Below, piece after piece: positions 45,368-57,428 of a stretch of DNA of 64,000 nucleotides (its first letter is position 1; every line of letters starts with the position of its first letter). Source of the stretch: Thauera propionica (GTDB lineage: Bacteria > Pseudomonadota > Gammaproteobacteria > Burkholderiales > Rhodocyclaceae). Below the pieces are notes generated by a model that saw only the letters and a program-made list of their open reading frames with translations, made no database searches and was not told the origin of the DNA. A program made the position numbers and the translations under genes. The stretch covers positions 62,001 to 126,000 of the forward strand of contig NZ_NOIH01000007.1 of assembly GCF_002245655.1 (NCBI RefSeq). The letters run 5' to 3'.

Positions 45368-46537
45368 TTAGTGCAGATGACGCGGCATTTGTTCCGCGCG
45401 GTCTTCGGGCATCTCGGCGTGCACCACCTCGCCCTCCGGCGACGGATACATCGGGGCGCCGCAGTCGTCGCAATACTCGAGCGGGAACTGGTGATCCAGG
45501 TGCACGATGTCATTCACGCCACACTCCCGCAGCACGGCCTCGATCTGCGCCGCGCAGTCGGTGCTGTCGTCCTCTGCGCCGAGCAGCGGCCATACGACCC
45601 CATGCACGACCTGTTCACTGCCGCGCACCGTGATGCCGACGCGGTACTCCTCGAGCTGACGATCCCAGAAGGGGGCAATGACGGCCCGCAGGTTGGCGGC
45701 CGGCGTCTCGAGTGCCGTGCCGAGATAGGCGACCGAGGCGCGAACGGAGTATGGACGGCTGTCCTTGTCGGCGGCACGGCTGGCAGCGAAGTAGCTCTCG
45801 GGCAACACGAGGTCGATGGCGCAGCCCGGCAACAGTGGCGCCAGGCAGGCTCCGCCCTGGGTGCGCCACTGGTCGCGGGCGGTGTCGCGGCTGCCGTCGT
45901 CCTCCTGCCAGCGGAACAGGGCTTCGCCCCGCGGCACGGCGACCGCGGCGAGCAGGTAGCGCGTGTCTGACAGGAACTGCGCCGTCTCGGGCATGCCTTC
46001 GGTGTCGATGCGCAGGTCGTGATTGTCCATCGCCGCCGTGCCCAGCACCTTGGCGAACTCAGCGGTGGCGCAGTAACCCTGCGGCAATTGGTCCGGGCTG
46101 AAAAGGAAGTCGGCGAGCGCGAGTCGTGCGCCTTTGGCCAGCACATGGGCCTGAAGATGCACGCGGAGGTTGGCCAGCACGGCAGGCGGAATGTTCGAGG
46201 CCGGAATACGATAGCGCGACCAGGCCAGGACGGGAGCCGCGACCAACACCACGTCATGCGTCGCAAAGGCCCCGGCGGCACATTCGGCGCGCGACTCGAT
46301 GAAGTCGGCGAGCTCGTCGTAGGCGCGCGGTTCGGTGCTGTAAAGGTGGTCGAGCGCGGCGTTCAGCGCTTCTTCCTCATCGTCGGCGAGATGCTCGTCG
46401 ATGGCAGTGCTCAGTTGCTGTTCCCAATAGCGATCTTCGACACGGCTGCCGGATTCGGCGATGCCATTGGCGAGCCAGACGAGTCTTTCTGCGATGCGGC
46501 CGAGGCCGCCACGGCGCTTGAGGCGCGTTCTTTTCAT
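45368..46537 (-). CDS. DUF2863 family protein
   Basis: 389 residues of a betaproteobacterial family: MKRTRLKRRGGLGRIAERLVWLANGIAESGSRVEDRYWEQQL at the start, and a C-terminal HLDHQFPLEYCDDCGAPMYPSPEGEVVHAEMPED with a CxxC that may bind zinc. Two similar-looking halves are seen, but I cannot name a fold. No signal peptide. It is upstream of msrB and downstream of ppsR. Function unknown. Confidence 0.85.
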   Translation of the reverse strand: MKRTRLKRRGGLGRIAERLVWLANGIAESGSRVEDRYWEQQLSTAIDEHLADDEEEALNAALDHLYSTEPRAYDELADFIESRAECAAGAFATHDVVLVAAPVLAWSRYRIPASNIPPAVLANLRVHLQAHVLAKGARLALADFLFSPDQLPQGYCATAEFAKVLGTAAMDNHDLRIDTEGMPETAQFLSDTRYLLAAVAVPRGEALFRWQEDDGSRDTARDQWRTQGGACLAPLLPGCAIDLVLPESYFAASRAADKDSRPYSVRASVAYLGTALETPAANLRAVIAPFWDRQLEEYRVGITVRGSEQVVHGVVWPLLGAEDDSTDCAAQIEAVLRECGVNDIVHLDHQFPLEYCDDCGAPMYPSPEGEVVHAEMPEDRAEQMPRHLH

Positions 46538-46625
46538 CGGGGTGTCCTGTTGCTGTTGGGGCGTCCGCAGGCGCGGGCGTTAACGGATCGTATTGTAGTC
46601 GATCGTGCGCGGATGCCCCTGCGCA

Positions 46626-47459
46626 TCAGAAGCCGGGGCGGTCTACGCGAACGGTCTGCAGGATGGTGGCGGAGATTTCCTCGATGGACTTGGTGGTCGA
46701 ATCGAGCGAGCGGATGTTCTCGCGGCGCATGAGCTTGTGTGCGGCGTCGATCTCGTAGCGACAGTTCTCGAGCGAGGCGTAGCGGCTGTTCGGGCGGCGC
46801 TCCTGGCGGATCTGCGACAAGCGTTCCGGGGCGATGGTCAGGCCGAACAGCTTGGTACGGTACTTGTGCAATTCGCCCGGAAGCTTATTGCGCTCGAAGT
46901 CTTCGGGGATCAGCGGATAGTTGGCGGCTTTGACGCCGAACTGCATGGCCAGGTAGAGGCTGGTCGGCGTCTTGCCGGAGCGTGAGACGCCAACGAGGAT
47001 CACGTCAGCCTCGGCGAGTTCGCCATCGCTCGAGACGCCGTCGTCGTGCGCCATGGCGAAGTTGATGGCTTCGATGCGGTGCTTGTAGTTGATGCTGTCG
47101 GCGATGCCGTGAAAGCGTCCGACGGCATGGGTCGAGCGCTGGCCAAGCTCGGTTTCGAGCGGACCGATGAAGCGTTCGAAGAGGTCGAGGAACAGTGCGT
47201 CGGCCTTGTGCAGTGCAGCAACCGTGTCCTCGTTGACGAGAGTACTGAACACGATCGGGCGGACGCCGTCGGCTGCGGCAGCCTCGCGAATCTGCGTCGC
47301 ACACTCGATGGCCTTGTCGATGTCGTCGACGAACGGCGCGCGGACCTGTTTGAACTTGCCTTCCGGAAACTGCGCGAGCAGGCTGTGGCCGAGGGTTTCG
47401 GCCGTGATGCCGGTGCCGTCGGAGACGAAAAAGACGGTGCGGGTGGGCGCTTCACTCAT
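46626..47459 (-). CDS. ppsR: PEP synthase regulatory protein (PSRP)
   Basis: 277 residues of the DUF299 family: [24 protein letters not shown] at the start and the P-loop [15 protein letters not shown] at about 153. It is a bifunctional ADP-dependent kinase and Pi-dependent phosphorylase that switches PEP synthase off and on by modifying a Thr near its catalytic His. It is divergent from its target ppsA, with a 130-base shared promoter region. ATG 47459 fits the family start. Confidence 0.95.
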   Translation of the reverse strand: MSEAPTRTVFFVSDGTGITAETLGHSLLAQFPEGKFKQVRAPFVDDIDKAIECATQIREAAAADGVRPIVFSTLVNEDTVAALHKADALFLDLFERFIGPLETELGQRSTHAVGRFHGIADSINYKHRIEAINFAMAHDDGVSSDGELAEADVILVGVSRSGKTPTSLYLAMQFGVKAANYPLIPEDFERNKLPGELHKYRTKLFGLTIAPERLSQIRQERRPNSRYASLENCRYEIDAAHKLMRRENIRSLDSTTKSIEEISATILQTVRVDRPGF

Positions 47460-47589
47460 GATGGATACCTGTATGCGCCGGCTGGAGAGACCGGGTGGGG
47501 TATTGGGGCAAACCCTGTCGTGCGGCAGAGCACAATAAAACTGTAAAATCGCATTTTGCTTTCTATCTCCCTTTTGCGGAAGGCCAGCC

Positions 47590-49956
<2,367 letters not shown>

Positions 49957-49990
49957 AGTGGGTGCCGGCGGTGAGCCGGTGCTGAAGTGA

Positions 49991-50030
49991 AGAACGGGGG
50001 AGGGGCGTGATGCCCGCTCCCCCGTTCTTG
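49991..50030 (+). terminator. terminator hairpin of ppsA
   Basis: A perfect 12-base stem, AGAACGGGGGAG pairing with CTCCCCCGTTCT, with an inner GGGC/GCCC stem. A short TTG TTCC stretch follows. Confidence 0.75.
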
Positions 50031-50041
50031 TTCCGCCCATG

Positions 50042-50079
50042 AAAAAGCCCGGCCGAAGAGGACTTCCATTGGCCGGGCT
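50042..50079 (-). terminator. Rho-independent terminator of fumarase gene
   Basis: On the minus strand AGCCCGGCC, a loop of 16 bases and GGCCGGGCT are followed by TTTTTC. It lies about 40 bases after the fumarase stop. Confidence 0.85.
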
Positions 50080-50118
50080 GCGGTGCAGCGCCGCGCAGGG
50101 CGGCGCAGGCAGTGTTGC

Positions 50119-51651
50119 TTAGGCGACGACGACCGGAATCTTGCCGATCTTCGCCTGCCACTCCTTCGGGCCGGTGTTGTGGACGCTGGTGCCGTTGGCG
50201 TCGACCGCGACCGTCACCGGCATGTCCTGCACGGTGAATTCGTAGATCGCCTCCATGCCCAGATCCTCGAAGCCGACGACCTTGGCTTCCTTGATCGCCT
50301 TCGACACCAGGTAGGCCGCGCCGCCAACCGCCATCAGGTAGGCCGACTTGTTGTCCTTGATCGCCTCGATGGCGACCGGGCCGCGCTCGGACTTGCCGAT
50401 CATCGAGATCAGGCCGGTCTTCTCGAGCATCATGCGGGTGAACTTGTCCATGCGGGTGGCAGTGGTTGGGCCCGCCGGGCCGACGACTTCGTCACGCACC
50501 GGGTCGACCGGGCCGACGTAGTAAATGACGCGGTTGGTGAAGTCGACCGGCAACTTCTCGCCCTTTTCCAGCATGTCGGCAATGCGCTTGTGCGCGGCGT
50601 CGCGACCGGTGAGCATCTTGCCGTTGAGCAGCAGGATCTGGCCTGGCTTCCACGACGCGACTTCTTCCTTTGTCAGCGTGTCGAGGTTCACGCGGGTGGC
50701 GACGTTGGTGTCGGCCTTCCAGGTGACCTGCGGCCAGTCCTCCAGCTTGGGCGTCGGCAGCTGGGCCGGGCCGGAGCCGTCGAGGTGGAAGTGCACGTGG
50801 CGCGTGGCGGCACAGTTCGGGATCATCGCGACCGGCAGAGAAGCGGCATGCGTCGGGTAGTCCATGATCTTGACGTCGAGCACGGTGGTGAGTCCGCCCA
50901 GGCCCTGCGCGCCGATGCCGAGCGCGTTGACCTTGTCCATCAGCTCCAGGCGCAGTTCCTCGACGCGGGTCAGCTTGGCGCCGGAGGCGGCCTTCTCGCG
51001 CAACTCGTGGATGTTGACCGGCTCCATCAGCGATTCCTTGGCCAGCAGCATCGCCTTTTCGGGCGTGCCGCCGATGCCGATGCCGAGGATGCCCGGCGGA
51101 CACCAGCCCGCGCCCATGGTCGGCACGGTCTTGATGACCCAGTCCACGATCGAGTCGGACGGGTTGAGCATGACCATCTTCGACTTGTTCTCGGAGCCGC
51201 CGCCCTTGGCCGCACAGATCACTTCGACCTCGTCGCCTTCGACGATTTCATAGTGGACCACCGCGGGGGTGTTGTCCTTGCTGTTCCGGCGCGTTCCGGC
51301 CGGATCGAGCAGCACCGAGGCGCGCAACTTGTTGTCCGGGCTGTTGTAGGCGCGGCGCACGCCCTCGTTGATCATCTCCTGGACGCTGCGTTTCGCGTCC
51401 CACTGCACATTCATGCCCACCTTGAGGAAGACCACGGCAATGCCCGTGTCCTGGCAGATCGGACGGTGGCCTTCGGCGGCCATGCGCGAGTTGGTCAGGA
51501 TCTGCGCGATGGCGTCCTTCGCGGCCGGGCTCTCTTCGCGTTCGTAGGCTTCGCCGAGTGCCTGGATGTAATCGAGCGGGTGGTAGTAGCTGATGTACTG
51601 GAACGCATCCGCAATCGACTGAATGAGGTCTTCTTCGCGAATAATCGTCAT
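50119..51651 (-). CDS. fumA: fumarate hydratase, class I (iron-sulfur)
   Basis: 510 residues. Class I fumarase: the three Cys that hold the 4Fe-4S cluster are seen in RPICQDTG, AGWCPPGILGIGIGG and IPNCAATRHVHFHLDG. N- and C-terminal halves correspond to the alpha and beta parts of two-subunit relatives. Interconverts fumarate and malate in the TCA cycle; oxygen-sensitive. Divergent from acs with a 274-base region that carries two pairs of phased direct repeats. The fused length agrees with E. coli FumA (548) within normal variation. Confidence 0.95.
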   Translation of the reverse strand: MTIIREEDLIQSIADAFQYISYYHPLDYIQALGEAYEREESPAAKDAIAQILTNSRMAAEGHRPICQDTGIAVVFLKVGMNVQWDAKRSVQEMINEGVRRAYNSPDNKLRASVLLDPAGTRRNSKDNTPAVVHYEIVEGDEVEVICAAKGGGSENKSKMVMLNPSDSIVDWVIKTVPTMGAGWCPPGILGIGIGGTPEKAMLLAKESLMEPVNIHELREKAASGAKLTRVEELRLELMDKVNALGIGAQGLGGLTTVLDVKIMDYPTHAASLPVAMIPNCAATRHVHFHLDGSGPAQLPTPKLEDWPQVTWKADTNVATRVNLDTLTKEEVASWKPGQILLLNGKMLTGRDAAHKRIADMLEKGEKLPVDFTNRVIYYVGPVDPVRDEVVGPAGPTTATRMDKFTRMMLEKTGLISMIGKSERGPVAIEAIKDNKSAYLMAVGGAAYLVSKAIKEAKVVGFEDLGMEAIYEFTVQDMPVTVAVDANGTSVHNTGPKEWQAKIGKIPVVVA

Positions 51652-51691
51652 GACGCTTGGTCTCCGGATGACTAGGGGGCAGAATGCCGTA

Positions 51692-51710
51692 GGTGGATCG
51701 CTGGTGGATC
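51692..51710. repeat. phased direct repeat, fumarase side
   Basis: GGTGGATC occurs at 51692-51699 and 51703-51710, an 11-base period (one helix turn). Located 41-59 bases upstream of the fumarase start. Confidence 0.45.
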
Positions 51711-51768
51711 AACCTTGGAATTTTAGCACCCCGCTCCGGATCGCGTCGTTCATGGGGCCAATAGCGGG

Positions 51769-51787
51769 TGTGTAAGTCCTGTGTAAG
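51769..51787. repeat. phased direct repeat, acs side
   Basis: TGTGTAAG occurs at 51769-51776 and 51780-51787, again an 11-base period. It is about 140 bases before the acs start, a position suited to activator binding. Confidence 0.5.
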
Positions 51788-51925
51788 ATACATGTTCTTA
51801 AATGCGTGCCATTCGGCGGCAGCCTGGTGATCGGTTGCCGAAACGGATTTCAAGACTGGAACCAACCAGTCGAGGACCCGCAAGGGGTCGGCTTCAACCA
51901 TTTGATCAGTTGAGGAGAGGTGAGC

Positions 51926-53890
<1,965 letters not shown>

Positions 53891-53898
53891 CCGCCTTC

Positions 53899-53920
53899 GG
53901 GCCGGGCTCGCGCCCGGCCC
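53899..53920 (+). terminator. GC-rich hairpin after acs
   Basis: Nine-base perfect stem GGGCCGGGC-TCGC-GCCCGGCCC starting eight bases after the acs stop. No T-run follows, so it may be a pause, stability or processing element rather than a full stop. Confidence 0.55.
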
Positions 53921-53940
53921 GTAATGATCGACAGGGGAAG

Positions 53941-53959
53941 GTCCGGCGCAAGGCCGGAC
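53941..53959 (+). other. second hairpin in acs-cbrX gap
   Basis: GTCCGGC-GCAAG-GCCGGAC, a seven-base perfect stem with a five-base loop. It lies between the acs hairpin and a third one, in a region free of convincing coding potential. Confidence 0.5.
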
Positions 53960-54004
53960 GGGAAGAGGAGACAGGCGCGCACAGCGCGCCACCTGTTCGT
54001 ACGG

Positions 54005-54048
54005 TGCGCCCAACCTGCCACGCAGAGCAGGGGGCGCATTCGTCTTTT
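54005..54048 (+). terminator. hairpin with T-rich tail before the small membrane gene
   Basis: TGCGCCC (54005-54011) pairs with GGGCGCA (54032-54038), then TTCGTCTTTT. It resembles a terminator or attenuator located just before the small membrane protein gene. Confidence 0.5.
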
Positions 54049-54078
54049 GGTCGGGGCGATCATCATGGGAGGGACATG

Positions 54079-54276
54079 ATGCGCAAGGCACTCGCGGGAC
54101 AACGCCTGGTCGCGGTGTTCATCGCTGGCGTTCTGCTGCTCAATTTTCCCTTGCTCTCGTTGTTCGACGGGGCTTCGACGCTGTTCGGCTGGCCCTTGCT
54201 CCACGTCTATCTGTTCGGCGTGTGGTCTGCGCTGATCGCGGTCGTGGCCTGGATCGTCGAGCGCGGGGTACGCTGA
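54079..54276 (+). CDS. small two-helix membrane protein preceding the CbrA-like kinase (CbrX-like)
   Basis: 65 residues (ATG 54079, with another ATG just before at 54076). Two transmembrane helices: LVAVFIAGVLLLNFPLLSLF and LLHVYLFGVWSALIAVVAWIVERG. GGAGGG sits five bases before the start. It ends 10 bases before the kinase. Pseudomonas has a small coupled membrane protein (CbrX) in this place before cbrA, so I give it that likeness by position and size. It may help the kinase fold or sense. Confidence 0.75.
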   Translation: MRKALAGQRLVAVFIAGVLLLNFPLLSLFDGASTLFGWPLLHVYLFGVWSALIAVVAWIVERGVR

Positions 54277-54286
54277 GGGACGTGCG

Positions 54287-57028
54287 ATGGTGCCTGGCTG
54301 GTTGATCGTCGGCGTCTCGTTCGCCTACCTGCTGACGCTGTTCGCAATCGCCTATTTCGGCGACCGTCGCGCGGATCAGGGGCGCTCCATCATCGCCAAC
54401 CCCTGGACCTACGGCCTGTCCCTGGCCGTGTATTGCACCGCGTGGACCTATTTTGGCAGCGTCGGGCGCGCGGCGTCTGGCGGAATCTGGTTCCTGCCGA
54501 CCTACCTGGGGCCAACCCTGGGGATGGCACTGGCCTGGCTGGTCGTGCTCAAGATGATCCGCATCGCCCGCAGCCACCGCATCACCTCGATCGCGGACTT
54601 CATTGCCTCGCGCTATGGCAAGAGTCACCTGCTCGGTGGCCTGGTCACCGTCATCGCGGTGGTCGGCATCGTTCCCTACATCGCGCTTCAGCTCAAGGCC
54701 ATCTCAAGCGCCTACACACTGCTGATCGAGGATGCGGACACTTTACTGCATCTTGGGGATACCGGCGGCTGGTGGCTGGACAGCACCCTCTACGTCGCCC
54801 TGACACTGGCGGCCTTTACCGTCCTGTTCGGCACGCGCCACCTGGATACGACCGAGCGGCATGAGGGTATGGTGGCCGCGATTGCGTTCGAGTCGGTCGT
54901 CAAGCTGATGGCTTTCCTTGCCGTGGGTTTTTACGTCACGTACGTTCTCTACGACGGTTTCGCCGACCTCTACGCCCGTGCGCGGGCCGAACCCGGGCTT
55001 GCGGCGTTGCTGACGTTCGATGGCAGCGGGCAGAGCGGCTATGGCGGCTGGTTCGCTTACGTCCTGCTGGCGATGCTGTCGGTGATCTTCCTGCCACGCC
55101 AGTTCCAGATCGCGGTGGTCGAGAACGTCAACGAACAGCATCTGCGGCGCGCGACCTGGCTGTTTCCGGCCTATCTGTTGGCCATCAACATCTTCGTGAT
55201 CCCGATTGCGCTAGGGGGCCTGCTGCATTTCGGGCAGGGCACGGTCGACCCCGATACCTTCGTGCTCACCTTGCCGCTCGCCCACGACAATGCCGCATTG
55301 GCGCTGTTTGCATTCATCGGCGGTCTCTCGGCGGCGACCGGGATGGTGATCGTCGAGGCCATCGCGCTGTCGACCATGGTCTGCAACGACCTCGTGATGC
55401 CGCTGCTCTTGCGCAGCCGCCGTCTTGCGTTGTCCGAGCAGCGCGACCTCACCCGGCTTCTGCTCGGCATCCGCCGTGGCGCCATCGTCGGCGTGCTGTT
55501 GCTGGGTTATGTCTATTTCAGGCTGGCGGGCGAGGCCTATGCGCTGGTCAGCATCGGGCTGATCAGCTTTGCGGCCGTGTCGCAGTTTGCCCCCGCCGTG
55601 CTGGGCGGCATGTACTGGCGGGGCGGCACCCGGGAGGGCGCTTTCGCCGGGCTGCTGGCAGGTTTCGTCGTGTGGGGCTACACGCTGCTGCTGCCTTCGT
55701 TCGCCAAATCGGGCTGGCTCGATCCGCACTTCCTCCAGCATGGACTGTTCGGGTTGAACTGGCTGCGGCCCGAGCAGTTGTTCGGCCTGACCGGACTCGA
55801 CAACATCAGTCACGCACTCTTCTGGAGCATGCTGGCCAACATTGGCTGCTACGTGTTCGTTTCGCTGCTGCGCGTGCCTACCGGCGTCGAGGCGAGCCAG
55901 GCGGCGCTGTTCGTCGATGTCGGTCGTCGTGGCGATACGCGTCCGGCCGGATTCTGGCGTGCGGGGGCCGAGGTGGCCGACCTCGTGCCGCTGGTTGCAC
56001 GCTTCCTGGGACAGCGTCGGGCGGAGGAGGCTTTCGGCGCATACGCACGCGCGCACGGCCTGGACCGCGTCGATCAGCTCAAGGCCGATCCCGAACTCGC
56101 ACACTTTGCCGAGTCCCTGCTGGCCGGTGCGATCGGCAGTGCGTCGGCGCGTGTGATGGTGGCAACAGTGGTTCAGGAAGAGCCCCTTGGGCTGGGCGAG
56201 GTGATGGACATCCTCGACGAGGCCTCCCAGGTGCGTGCCTACTCGCACCAGCTCGAGGAAAAGTCGCGGGCGCTCGAGGCCGCGACGGCCGAACTGCGGG
56301 CCGCCAACGAGAAGCTGAAGGAGCTCGACCGCCTCAAGGACGACTTCATGTCATCAGTCACGCACGAGCTGCGCACGCCGCTGACCTCGATCAGGGCGTT
56401 GTCCGAAATGATGAAGGACGATCCCGACATCGATGTCGCCGACCGCCAGCGCTTCCTCGGCATCATCGTGTCCGAGACCGTGCGGCTGACGAGGCTCGTC
56501 AACCAGGTGCTGGACATGGCGAAGATCGAGTCGGGTCATGCCGAGTGGCACAACACCGACATCGACATGTGCGAACTGGTGAGCCACGCGGTGGACGCGA
56601 CACAACAGCTGTTCCGCGACCGCCGGTCGCAGGTCGAGCTCGATCTGCCGGAGCGAGTGCCGCTGCTGCGCGCCGACCACGACCGCCTGCTGCAGGTGAT
56701 GCTCAACCTGCTGTCGAACGCGGCCAAGTTCGTGCCGGTCGGCAGTGGCCATGTGCTGGTGAGGCTGCGCCGTGAAGGACAGCGGCTGCGGGTCGATGTG
56801 TGCGACAACGGGCCCGGGATCGAGCCCGCGCTCGAGCCGGTGATCTTCCAGAAGTTCAGGCAGGGCGGTGATGAGCGCTCGCGCCCGCAGGGCACCGGAC
56901 TGGGCTTGCCGATCAGCCGGCAGATCGTGGAGCATTTTGGTGGACGGCTGTGGCTGGAATCGGTGCCCGGGGAGGGGGCGACCTTTTCATTCGAGCTGCC
57001 GCTGCCGTCGGCTGCAGGCGGCGAATGA
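54287..57028 (+). CDS. hybrid sensor kinase with sodium:solute symporter domain (CbrA/CrbS-like)
   Basis: 913 residues. Residues about 1-490 form a full SSS-family symporter domain with about 13 helices (LSLAVYCTAWTYFGSVGRAA, SHRITSIADFIASRYG, GGLSAATGMVIVEAIALSTMVCNDLV). A STAC-type linker follows (ADLVPLVARFLGQRR...AHFAESLLAGAIGSASARVMVATVVQEE). No PAS domain is evident. A coiled coil leads to the HisKA H-box HELRTPLTSI (His about 693) and an intact HATPase: N-box NLLSNAAKF (Asn 811), G1 DNGPG (840-844), G2 GTGLGLPISRQIVEHFGG. CbrA and CrbS kinases of this type control amino acid, carbon and acetate use. Adjacent to acs. Confidence 0.92.
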   Translation: MVPGWLIVGVSFAYLLTLFAIAYFGDRRADQGRSIIANPWTYGLSLAVYCTAWTYFGSVGRAASGGIWFLPTYLGPTLGMALAWLVVLKMIRIARSHRITSIADFIASRYGKSHLLGGLVTVIAVVGIVPYIALQLKAISSAYTLLIEDADTLLHLGDTGGWWLDSTLYVALTLAAFTVLFGTRHLDTTERHEGMVAAIAFESVVKLMAFLAVGFYVTYVLYDGFADLYARARAEPGLAALLTFDGSGQSGYGGWFAYVLLAMLSVIFLPRQFQIAVVENVNEQHLRRATWLFPAYLLAINIFVIPIALGGLLHFGQGTVDPDTFVLTLPLAHDNAALALFAFIGGLSAATGMVIVEAIALSTMVCNDLVMPLLLRSRRLALSEQRDLTRLLLGIRRGAIVGVLLLGYVYFRLAGEAYALVSIGLISFAAVSQFAPAVLGGMYWRGGTREGAFAGLLAGFVVWGYTLLLPSFAKSGWLDPHFLQHGLFGLNWLRPEQLFGLTGLDNISHALFWSMLANIGCYVFVSLLRVPTGVEASQAALFVDVGRRGDTRPAGFWRAGAEVADLVPLVARFLGQRRAEEAFGAYARAHGLDRVDQLKADPELAHFAESLLAGAIGSASARVMVATVVQEEPLGLGEVMDILDEASQVRAYSHQLEEKSRALEAATAELRAANEKLKELDRLKDDFMSSVTHELRTPLTSIRALSEMMKDDPDIDVADRQRFLGIIVSETVRLTRLVNQVLDMAKIESGHAEWHNTDIDMCELVSHAVDATQQLFRDRRSQVELDLPERVPLLRADHDRLLQVMLNLLSNAAKFVPVGSGHVLVRLRREGQRLRVDVCDNGPGIEPALEPVIFQKFRQGGDERSRPQGTGLGLPISRQIVEHFGGRLWLESVPGEGATFSFELPLPSAAGGE

Positions 57029-57059
57029 CATAGAATGGCGCAGGAGGGAGGAGAAGCGC

Positions 57060-57428
57060 ATGAGCAAGAAAATTCTTATAGCAGACGACGAGCAAAACAT
57101 CGTCATTTCCCTGGAATTCCTCATGAAGCGCGAGGGCTTCGACGTGCTCGTCGCGACCGACGGTGAAGAGGCCGTGGCGCGAATCCGCAAGGACTGTCCT
57201 GACCTGGTCCTGCTCGACGTCATGATGCCCAAGAAAAGCGGCTTTGAAGTCTGCCAGGAGATCAAGGCCGATCCGGCGCTGAGTGCGGTCCGCATCCTGA
57301 TGCTGACCGCGAAGGGGCGGGACACGGAGGTCGCCAAGGGGCTCGCGCTGGGCGCGGACGCCTACATGACCAAGCCCTTCTCGACCAAGGAGCTCGTCGA
57401 AAAAGTCCGCAGCCTGCTGGGAGCATGA
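57060..57428 (+). CDS. receiver-only response regulator
   Basis: 122 residues, one CheY-like receiver and no output domain. Phosphorylation pocket: Asp9 and Asp10, acceptor Asp53 in LLDVMMP, Thr83 in MLTAKG, Lys105 in YMTKPF. CbrB and CrbR, the normal partners of such kinases, carry AAA+ or LuxR-type outputs. GGAGGGAGGAG precedes ATG 57060. It is 31 bases after the kinase and its TGA overlaps the next ATG, so it should be made with the exonuclease fusion protein. Confidence 0.92.
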   Translation: MSKKILIADDEQNIVISLEFLMKREGFDVLVATDGEEAVARIRKDCPDLVLLDVMMPKKSGFEVCQEIKADPALSAVRILMLTAKGRDTEVAKGLALGADAYMTKPFSTKELVEKVRSLLGA

